NCBI GenBank assembly: GCA_030704615.1
Contig: CM060733.1
Span: 71,736,001-71,796,000, forward strand
Origin: Takakia lepidozioides
Lineage: Eukaryota; Streptophyta; Takakiopsida; Takakiales; Takakiaceae
Length of the DNA stretch: 60,000 nucleotides
Reading direction: 5' to 3'
Shown here in pieces: positions 52,635 through 60,000 of the stretch (its first letter is position 1; each line of letters starts with the position of its first letter). Under the pieces are notes generated by a model. That model ran no database searches. It worked only from the letters and a program-made list of their open reading frames with translations, and had not been told where the DNA came from. Position numbers and translations under genes: made by a program.

Positions 52635-55600
52635 TTGTTCGTGGATTGGATAATATCTGGAACTAATGTGTCGTTGTTGGTGGACACAGGAGCGTCACAC
52701 TCCTTCATGACACCGGCAACGGCACAAAAGCTGGGACTCCCGACAAGTGACGTGGGGGCCTCTATTGAGGTGCGTTCTGCCAAAGGAGAACCACAGTTGG
52801 CGACAAGGTTGGCGATTGATGTTCCTCTTCAACTGGGGAGTTGGGAGGGACGTGAGAACTTCACCATCTGCGAGATCGATGGAGTCGATCTCATTTTAGG
52901 GATGACCTTTTTGAGCAAATCCGGAGCGGTCATAGATGGCCGCAAGAGAGTAGTCACGCTGCCATGTGGGAATGGTGGCGAGGTCTTACGAGTGTCGGAA
53001 ATGCCGAAATCCGTGGGAGGGCGAATAAACCTTCTGTCAGCAAGGGAGTGGGCCGTGGAGGAGGCACACAAACCCCAGTTCTTGCTTTACATTAGAGAAG
53101 TGAAGGGAGAAGGCGATGGGGAGCCGAGCCCAGATTGGATCAAGGGGATTTTGGAGAAATACCAGGATGTGATGCCGGAGGATTTACCAAGCGGCTTGCC
53201 ACCGCGAAGAGGAGTTGACCACAAGATTGAGGTGATACCGGGATCGGAACCGCCTGCCAAGGCGCCCTACCGGTTGAGCCACAGAGAGTTGGTCGAGCTG
53301 AAGACTCAGCTCAAGGATCTAATGTCAAAGGGGTACATCCGGCCGAGTAAGTCACCTTACGGAGCCCCAGTGCTATTTGCAGACAAGAAGGATGGGACGC
53401 TGCGGATGTGTGTCGATTACAGGGCTCTGAATAAGGTGACTATCAAAAACCGGTACCCTTTGCCAAGGATCGACGACCTCTTCGATCGGTTGGCAGGAGC
53501 GAAGTATTTCAGCCGGATCGACTTGCGCTCCGGCTATCACCAAATTCGGGTGGCGGAAGGAGATGAAAAGAAGACCGCGTGCAGGACAAGGTATGGTTCA
53601 TATGAGTTCTTGGTGATGCCTTTTGGGCTCACCAATGCACCAGCGACATTTAGCACGCTGATGAACAGCCTTTTCCAGGAGTGGTTGGATGACTTTGTGA
53701 TCGTGTACATCGACGACATCTTGGTGTACTTGAAAACAAAGGAGGAGCACCTGGAGCACCTCAAAAGGGTGTTCCAAAAATTGCGAGAAGGGAAGCTGTA
53801 TGCCAAAGCTTCAAAGTGCGAATTCGGGGTCACAAAAGTGGAGTTCTTGGGGCATGTGATTACACAGGATGGGATCAAAATGGATGACAGAAAGGTGAGG
53901 GCGATCTTGGACTGGGAGCCTCCGACTTCGGTCCCGGGAGTGCGATCCTTCCTAGGACTCGCCTCCTATTACCGGAAGTATGTGAGAAATTTCGCCAAGA
54001 TCGCGGGGCCGCTGTCGGACCTTCTGTGTAAATCCAAAGTCTGGGTATGGAACACATTTTGTGGCCAAGCTTTTGCTGAATTGAAGCAGCGGATGACGGA
54101 AGCTCCAGTCTTGAAAATCCCGGAGTTCGATCGTCCGTTTGAGATTCATACAGATGCATCGGACTTCGCGATTGGGGGTGTACTTATGCAAGATGGACGT
54201 CCAGTGGCTTACAAAAGTAAGAAACTGAATGAAGTGGAGCGACGGTGGCCGACGCACGAAAAAGAGATGAAGGCGGTGGTGCATTGCCTTGAGCTCTGGC
54301 GCCACTATGTTGGTTCCAGCCCAGTGAAGGTGTTCACGGACAATGTCACGGTGAAGTATTTTGCCACGCAGCCCAAGTTGTCCCCAAAACAACTTAGGTG
54401 GCAAGATACTTTGGCAGTGTTCGACGTGGATATCCAGTACAAACCGGGACGGGACAATGTGGTGGCCGATGCTTTAAGTAGAAAGCAGCAGCTCTTGTTG
54501 GTGTACAAGGGCGAGACGGCACTCCAAAGGAAGATCCGGAAGGCTTGCCGGAAGGATGAGCTGGCGAAGTCCGTGATGCAGGACTTGAGGATGGGGGTTA
54601 AATCACAGTTCCACTTGCAAAATGGACTACTCCGGTATAAGCAAAAGCGTCTCTACGTGCCGAAGGGAGGGATCAGGGATAGTCTCTTGAGAAAATGCCA
54701 TGATAGCCCGCTTGCGGGCCACGGTGGAGCCAAGCGCACTGCGACACTCTTGAAGAAAGAGTATTTCTGGCCCAAACTGAGGGAGGAGGCAGAGGAGTAT
54801 GTCAAGACATGCACCACATGCCAACAAAACCGGAGCGAGTACAAAAAGCAAGTGGGGCTGTTACAACCCTTGCCGATTCCAGAGGGGACTTGGGAAAGCG
54901 TCTCGATGGATTTCATGACTGCTATGCCGCTGTCAAAAGGATTCGATGCAATCATGGTGGTGGTAGATAGGTTCAGTAAAATGGGCCATTTCATCCCCAC
55001 CAAGGAGACGGCAACGGCGCAGGAGACAGGGCGACTTTACTTCGCCCACGTCTTAAAGCATCATGGAGTCCCGAAGGATATTGTCTCGGACCGCGATCCA
55101 AAGTTAACGAGTAAATTCTGGAGAGCACTTTGGAAGAAGATGGGGACGAGGCTGAAGATGAGCACCGCCTTCCGACCTACGACGGATGGCCAAATGGAAA
55201 GAGTGAATTCCGTAGTGAAGCAATTCTTGCGGAATTACGTGTCGGCAGACCAATCAGACTGGATGGAACACTTAGACGCGACAGAGTTCTGTTATAATAA
55301 CACAGAACACTCCGCAACGGGAGTTTCCCCTTTTGTGTTGGTCTATGGAAAAGCACCTCTGGTGCCGACAAGTTGGGCCGCCCATGACGTTGAGGAACCG
55401 GCAGTAGCGGCGCTACTGGAAGAACGCGAGCGTTTGTTGAAGCTCGCAAAGTACAATATTGCCAAAGCTAGGAAACGGTATGAAAGGCAGGCGAATCGGA
55501 AGCGGAGGGAAGTGAAGTTTGAGGCAGGCACAGAGGTCTGGTTGAACATCAAGAATTTCCGACTACCTCCGGAAGTGAGTCCGAAGTTCGTGCCTCCGTA

Positions 55601-55973
55601 TGCGGGACCCTTTCGCATTCGGAAGGTTATGAATGAGGATGTGTATGAATTGGAGCTGCCGGCAAACAGCAAGGTGCACCCAGTATTCCATGTCTCCCTT
55701 TTGAAGCCTTACTTCAAAGATGAAGCGCGTCCGAATCGGCATCAAGTGTTGCGTCCACCACCTACGCTGTTGGTTCATGAAAATGAACCTGAGTACGAGG
55801 TGGAGGCAATACTTAAGTCGAGGAGGTTCAGGAACCGAGAAACGGAGTATCTCGTCAAATGGAAGGGCTATCATCATGTGGAGGCATCTTGGGTGCGTGC
55901 CTCAGAAATGGGAAACGCATCCGAGGCGGTTGCAGCTTTCGAAGGGCGACCTCAAAAGCGGAAGAAGCGTTGA
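52635..55973 (+). CDS. pol: pol polyprotein with C-terminal chromodomain, 1112 aa
   Basis: Protease, reverse transcriptase, RNase H, integrase and chromodomain in one open frame. Protease: [11 protein letters not shown] (residues about 15-25). [37 protein letters not shown] and [12 protein letters not shown] (about residue 357), with intact catalytic Asps. RNase [17 protein letters not shown] (about 505). Integrase: HHCC zinc site ([10 protein letters not shown]..., CTTCQQNRS), then [19 protein letters not shown] and GQMERVNSV, giving D, D and E (about 757, 818, 855). Chromodomain: [13 protein letters not shown] and [16 protein letters not shown] (about 1054-1093), which targets integration to chromatin. 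No ATG lies near the start, so it is probably expressed by reading through the gag TGA. Confidence 0.93.
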   Translation: MFVDWIISGTNVSLLVDTGASHSFMTPATAQKLGLPTSDVGASIEVRSAKGEPQLATRLAIDVPLQLGSWEGRENFTICEIDGVDLILGMTFLSKSGAVIDGRKRVVTLPCGNGGEVLRVSEMPKSVGGRINLLSAREWAVEEAHKPQFLLYIREVKGEGDGEPSPDWIKGILEKYQDVMPEDLPSGLPPRRGVDHKIEVIPGSEPPAKAPYRLSHRELVELKTQLKDLMSKGYIRPSKSPYGAPVLFADKKDGTLRMCVDYRALNKVTIKNRYPLPRIDDLFDRLAGAKYFSRIDLRSGYHQIRVAEGDEKKTACRTRYGSYEFLVMPFGLTNAPATFSTLMNSLFQEWLDDFVIVYIDDILVYLKTKEEHLEHLKRVFQKLREGKLYAKASKCEFGVTKVEFLGHVITQDGIKMDDRKVRAILDWEPPTSVPGVRSFLGLASYYRKYVRNFAKIAGPLSDLLCKSKVWVWNTFCGQAFAELKQRMTEAPVLKIPEFDRPFEIHTDASDFAIGGVLMQDGRPVAYKSKKLNEVERRWPTHEKEMKAVVHCLELWRHYVGSSPVKVFTDNVTVKYFATQPKLSPKQLRWQDTLAVFDVDIQYKPGRDNVVADALSRKQQLLLVYKGETALQRKIRKACRKDELAKSVMQDLRMGVKSQFHLQNGLLRYKQKRLYVPKGGIRDSLLRKCHDSPLAGHGGAKRTATLLKKEYFWPKLREEAEEYVKTCTTCQQNRSEYKKQVGLLQPLPIPEGTWESVSMDFMTAMPLSKGFDAIMVVVDRFSKMGHFIPTKETATAQETGRLYFAHVLKHHGVPKDIVSDRDPKLTSKFWRALWKKMGTRLKMSTAFRPTTDGQMERVNSVVKQFLRNYVSADQSDWMEHLDATEFCYNNTEHSATGVSPFVLVYGKAPLVPTSWAAHDVEEPAVAALLEERERLLKLAKYNIAKARKRYERQANRKRREVKFEAGTEVWLNIKNFRLPPEVSPKFVPPYAGPFRIRKVMNEDVYELELPANSKVHPVFHVSLLKPYFKDEARPNRHQVLRPPPTLLVHENEPEYEVEAILKSRRFRNRETEYLVKWKGYHHVEASWVRASEMGNASEAVAAFEGRPQKRKKR

Positions 55974-56878
55974 TGGGGACATCAACCTTGGAGCGTGGGG
56001 GAGGAAATGCATGCTTAGCCCGGTTTAGCTAGCTCAGGAATCCGATTGCAAAAACTTGTATTGTACAAAAATTTGTTATAAAGGAAATGGGTTCCAAATA
56101 TTGTGCGTCCTATTGTGTTTGGAATGGTAATGCATGGTGTGGTTGGCTAGTGTGTAGAATGCATGCTAGCTTACAAAAGTGGGAGAGGTAAATTGGGTAA
56201 TCGTGTGTTTGCGCAGTGGCGAAATCGGGTGACTCCCATCCAAGGGGCAAGGAAACTTGCGCCTTCTTTGGGAGTTCACGTGCTAGTGCGCACCTGGCGC
56301 GTGCGCGTACTATAACTGCACTACCGAGGGGGTTGCCTTGTAGTGCGGGCTAACGCGGAAGCTACGTGCTTCCGTTCACGTACTATAATCGTGTAGCCTT
56401 GGGACGAAGTCGTAGTGCGGCTTCGGCGTGTTCCCGCACCTCAGGCCAACATTCCAAGACGGACCCAATTGTAGTGATTGGGGCGCACGGTTGGTTCAAG
56501 GTTATCTTCCTAGTCAAAGAGGGTTCCAGGTGAACCCTTGCTCAAGGTGATGCCAAAAGCGGCATCATGAGCAATCGCAAGCAATGTTGTTGCAGTAAGG
56601 CGATTCGATCCTCGGGGAGGATCGTTCCTTGGCCTTGAAGTAGGCCAAGAAGAGTGCACTGGGAGGAGCTGGAGAGGCTCCACCCTTGGCCGGGACTTGG
56701 AGGAAGTCGGCCGAACTAGCTAGTGGAGAGTAGAGTCAAGTGTGGGGTTTGGTTCTTTGCCATGGGACGCCATGGTACGGAAACAAACTCCTTGATGTGG
56801 GACGCCACAACTTGGATGTTCGTTTCTACAAAATGGACAAGTCGATGAGGACATCGACTCCCTGTTGGTAGGGGTGTG
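55974..56878 (+). other. 3' non-coding region of the chromovirus with duplicated polypurine module
   Basis: GATGGGGACATCAAC followed by GTGGGGGAGGAAATG occurs right after pol (55972-56009). GATGAGGACATCGAC followed by GGTAGGGGTG is at 56853-56877, just before TGTCGCGG. In plant chromoviruses this phrase precedes the polypurine tract and 3' LTR, so the module is duplicated about 880 bases apart. The DNA between holds several short direct repeats (GTAGTGCG, GTACTATAA) but no coding frame. Confidence 0.6.
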
Positions 56879-56892
56879 TGTCGCGGCCCTTT
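56879..56892 (+). mobile_element. 3' LTR reduced to 14 bases
   Basis: TGTCGCGGCCCTTT equals the first 14 bases of the 5' LTR (50624-50637). The next bases (ACTGAACAGG) belong to the host exon. The remaining ~710 bases of the 3' LTR are missing. Confidence 0.55.
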
Positions 56893-57578
56893 ACTGAACA
56901 GGAGCATGTTGTGCTTCCCCAGTTTGCGGAAATGCCCCACACGGAACTGCAGGACTACTTGGACCTGCACATGACCGGTTCTCCCCTGACAGGCTGTTTG
57001 CATTGTAGGACTGAGAAAAGGGCGGGTGAATTTCAGGGGCGGCTGGAACATGAGCAGTCTGTTGTTGATACTATGCATACCTCTGAATGCCAGGGGGATA
57101 AAACACACCAGTGTTAGGTGGAAAGGAGGGAGGGCCTCTTCCATTCGGGGTTGGTTGAAGACGTGGGGAGGGATGGTTGAAGACACCTGCCGGAGCAACT
57201 CCCTTCTTCTTTCTCACTGCATCCTGCAAATCAACATGTGGGAAAGAGTTATGTAGGAAGACAAAGCATGAACATCATGTAGGATACATCAACAACAAAC
57301 GCGCTCTATAATATACATACACTGAATGCAGCAGAAATCGCACCCAAAATGCATTTACGTCTGATCCATTGAACACGCCAAACGTCACTGGGGAAGTCCT
57401 CCTTGTATGTTTCGACCCTCTTTGGGGGTTCTTTGGGGAATCCCTTGTAGGCACAATCTGGCCCCGATGACCATCGTACATATCAATGAGAGTACAATAT
57501 GATAATGGCTGATAATGGCTTCACATATTATCAACATATGACAATAGAGGGGGCAGGAAGATGGGGGAGGAAGAGTCG

Positions 57579-60000
57579 TGAGCGAACCCTGGACAGTGTA
57601 TCAGAAAATGAATACTGTCTTCAGATTGCCCACACAACGGGCAATTGCACTCTCCCTTTCCTCTCTGCTTATGTTTGTTGTTCAAAGGTAGGCTTCCTGC
57701 CCTGAGTTTAAATGTCAGTCTAGTGCCGAGAGTGGGTAGACCCTTGAGGTCATCCAAGATGTCCTCCCCCATGTCACAGACTGGAAACAAGTTCAGGGAA
57801 GTTTTCTGCCTAACTTCATTTTCATCAGACAATCTCATGGCAACAGACATGGCTGAGGACACTACAGCCTCTAAGTCAGATTTATCCAGTAGGGTCAAGA
57901 CTTGCGGATCCAGGTCCAGGTCCTTGAGGATCTCTTCTACTCTCTTCTGCCAGAACTTAGCCTGTTTGACAGGGCGGTCCTGTTTCCAAGATATAGAGTC
58001 GATTAACTTAGGATATCTGGTGTTGGGCATATGTTGCAGCTGACCCCACCATTTGACCTTGAATTCATCTCGTCGGGAGTTTAAGGACGGAATGCCAAAC
58101 TCACCCCGAACAGCCACATTGGCTGTTGTGGAGCATGCTGACATACACTCCTTAAGCACCCCCACTTGAATGGATTCTAGAGACTTAGCCTAGTTGGAGT
58201 TATCAACCCATATAGCAGATCCATACTCCAAGGCAGGTCTAATAACGCGACAAAGCATGGTTTTCTTAACCTCAGAGTTGACCCCTCTACAGTGGAAAAA
58301 TTTAGTGAGCCCCAGAGCTTTGCCCTTGCCAGTTTGAACAACTTTCCGGATATGTGCATCCCAATTACAATTGGAGGAGAACTCAACGCCCAGGTAAGTG
58401 TAGGAAGGGAGGACCGGGATCTCTTGGCTACCCCACTGCCACTTAAGATCACCTCCTCCCTCTCCTCTGTTGTTCAATGCTACCACTGCACATGTGCTGA
58501 CATTAGCCTCTAGCCCCCAAAGATCAAAGTATCTCTTCGCGCAATCAATCAACTCCTGGAGATTGGTTGGAGTCTCCCCTATGCCTGCGAAGTCATCCGC
58601 AAACATAAGGGCTGGTATGGTGGTATCACCCACCCTTAACCCAAATCCCTCACTTTCCACATCCTCGAGGAGTTGATTGATGAAAACATTGAAGAGCAGA
58701 GGGGAGAGAGTACATCCTTGAGCTACACCTTGGTCTATGTCAAAGAAGTTGGACTTCTGTCCGTTAACAGTGACACAGCTTTTGGTGTGAGCATACAAGT
58801 TGTGGACAACTCTCCACATCTTTCCCTTGATCCCACAAGACCAGAGGCGGAACCATAGGCCATTTCTCCACACTGTGTCATAAGCCTTTTTGACATCCAG
58901 GAAAAAAACATAAGTGGGTTTCCCTTTTTTTTTCCTTCCCTGGATAATTTGGCTTAGAGTGAAGATATGATCCACACAGCCCCTGTTTCGCCGAAAGCCA
59001 GCTTGGCCTTTGTGGAACCAACCTCTAGACTCCAGATCAACCTCGAGACGAGTACTTATAACTCTGCAAAATGTCTTGCCAACAACATTGAGGAGCGTGA
59101 TGCCACGGTAGTTCCCCGGTTCTTCTCTGTCACCCTTCTTGTATAGATTGACAATGACCCCCTGTCGCTAGCGAAAGGGGATCATTTCAGTCTTCCAGAT
59201 AAGGTTAAAGAGGAGAACTAGGGCCTCTATCATGGGATCGCCACCGTGCTTGATAAGCTCGTTGACAATACCATCAGGTCCACCAGCTTTATATCCATTT
59301 AAATGTTCAATTGCTTCCACAATCTCAGAAGAACTAATGGGAGCATTATAAGCCATTGAAATATACTCCAGTTCATCAGGGCTGTTTTGAATCATAGGAA
59401 CAGTTTTTCCAACTGTGTCCCTCCATTCAGCAGAAGACCCCTCACTGTTAGACCTAGAAGTTCTGCCAAGGATATTGTAGTGAGTTTCAAAGGTTTTGAC
59501 AATGTCAACCGATGAAGTCACCACTGCACCTTTAGTAGTCTTCAGCGCTTGTACTTGCTGACCGTTTTTCGGCTTGTACAAACGTTGAAGGGCCAACCAG
59601 AATTTCTTGTCATTACCACCATGGTGGTTTGAGTTTATTTCACTGTATAACTTGTCCCAGTATAATTTCTTCTGAGACCTAACAAGCTGATTGATATCTT
59701 TACGGAGCTGGTAGTACCTCGCCCACAATTCTCTGTTGGTTTCCAAATTGCAGCACTCTTTATAGAGGGCTCGTCTCTCAGCTATCTTGAGTTTAATCTC
59801 ATTGGTCCACCAATTAACTGCTCTACCGCAGACAATTAGTTTCCTCCCAATGATCTTGTCAACCACGGAGGAAACGAAACTCTCCCAAGAGTCCACTGCT
59901 CTTTCGACTTCATTTCTTGCGTTAACAGAGCGTGACTGTTCTATGCGCCACTTCCAAATCGAACGTTTCACAGATCTCTTGGTGGTGGAAAAACACCTTT
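57579..60000 (-). pseudogene. LINE L1 ORF2: reverse transcriptase and zf-RVT, extends past window
   Basis: Non-LTR reverse transcriptase read on the minus strand from the window end. Pre-RT region: RAVNWWTNEIKLKIAERRAL and FWLALQRLYKPKNGQQVQAL; fingers: GYKAGGPDGIVNELIKHGG and NLYKKGDREEPGNYRGITLL; palm: YVFFLDVKKAYDTVWRNGLW, QGVAQGCTLSPLLFNVFINQ and ALMFADDFAGIGET, where F-A-D-D is the catalytic motif. The thumb, YLGVEFSSNCNWDAHIRKV, and the zinc motif CNCPLCGQSEDSIHFLIHC follow. The frame is continuous except for two TAG stops (59168-59170 and 58190-58192), both explicable by single transitions. It ends at GFAH (57579), about 110 codons before the end seen at 3755-4266. The endonuclease lies outside the window. 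Confidence 0.9.

Larger units (their letters stand above)
50624..56892 (+). mobile_element. Ty3/gypsy chromovirus, near complete, antisense inside an exon
   Basis: Parts in order: 5' LTR (50624-51349) starting TGTCGCGGCCC, primer-binding site (51352), gag (51405-52619), pol (52635-55973) with a C-terminal chromodomain, ~900 bases of 3' non-coding sequence, and only 14 bases of a 3' LTR (56879-56892). The order PR-RT-RH-IN-chromodomain defines a chromovirus. Coding regions have no frameshift and a G+C-richer, regular codon use, so the insertion is young compared with copies A-D. Loss of the 3' LTR means this copy could not complete a normal cycle. Confidence 0.85.
49873..57480 (-). pseudogene. 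Unrecognised host or element gene, exon split by a Ty3/gypsy insertion
   Basis: Minus strand. Exon A (from about 57465 to 57321) reads DCAYKGFPKEPPKRVETYKE and DVWRVQWIRRKCILGAISAA and ends AGT before GTATGT. Exon B starts at 57223 after TTTGCAG in phase (DAVRKKKGVAPAGVF), is Pro/Gln-rich, and reaches GEAQHAPVQ at about 56896. The retroelement 50624-56892 interrupts it; the exon goes on from 50623 (HYHEGVWYPHPNPPPPAYPP ... KDRANFLRKARRVARKGLKE ... EYLPPGITGAQLRTEIGGVI) to 49873, ending CTGCAG before GTAAGA. One stop (TAG in QRYA-stop-YQQQ, about 57076) is also present. Family not recognised; it could be a transposon accessory gene. Confidence 0.5.

Noticed and set aside
53537-55877. Several minus-strand open frames of 100-150 codons inside pol (e.g. 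53952-54404, 55563-55877)
   Set aside because: They are antisense shadows of a well-defined pol frame and show no domain of their own.
50624-56892. The shared 14 bases TGTCGCGGCCCTTT as a target-site duplication
   Set aside because: LTR retrotransposons make 4-6 base duplications, and the shared block has the form of a plant LTR start, so it is better read as both LTR beginnings.

Overview
The window looks like repeat-rich nuclear DNA of a land plant. Genes have GT-AG introns, PLS-type DYW pentatricopeptide-repeat (PPR) sequences are present, one gene encodes a plant-specific PRONE-type Rop exchange factor, and there are PDF-motif fragments like those of organellar single-stranded-DNA-binding (OSB) proteins. 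Many near-identical PPR-DYW copies fit a seed-free plant such as a fern or lycophyte; that is inference only. No rRNA, tRNA gene or CRISPR array was recognised.

Layout. 1-2580: gag end of a decayed Ty3/gypsy element (copy A). 3755-4266: 3' end of a LINE (family L1). 5558-6002: two exons resembling the OB-fold of HROB (DUF4539). 8475-9800: a second LINE type (family L2) with a full RNase H tetrad. 9900-10620: pieces of two LTRs. 12031-14235: Ty3/gypsy copy B (minus) with a chimeric RT/gag junction. 14454-20035: a mosaic of PPR-DYW, OSB PDF-motif and LINE L1 fragments, including a three-unit tandem array of a fused PDF exon. 20189-24787: a large decayed gene with a BED-like finger, an AT-hook and a DDE-type transposase-like core, of a family I do not recognise. 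It is the most unusual object in the window. 25096-25725: RT of a C-rich LINE. 27370-27545: a SINE.

28108-32383 (minus) is the only clearly intact host gene, a 7-exon RopGEF of 610 codons. 34365-37785: a 3.4-kb unit bounded by ~500-bp inverted repeats. 38792-44976: nested elements, namely a broken SNF2-type helicase exon, Ty3/gypsy copy C (minus), a CACTA-like element with a visible right terminus, Ty3/gypsy copy D, and a lone gag zinc knuckle. 45046-49170: dispersed repeats, a second SINE, a second PPR-DYW pseudogene, a LINE remnant and another OSB-like remnant. 49873-57480: an unrecognised host gene (minus) whose exon is split by a nearly complete Ty3/gypsy chromovirus (50624-56892) with open gag (404 aa) and pol (1112 aa). 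57579-60000: a LINE L1 ORF2 (minus) that runs out of the window.

Overall the sequence is layered transposon insertion with little intact host coding. Pathway-level interplay cannot be claimed. What can be read is the nesting order, repeated reuse of the same families (Ty3/gypsy copies A-D; LINE L1 at six or more sites; OSB PDF exons at four clusters), and decay mainly through Trp/Gln-to-stop transitions and deletions.
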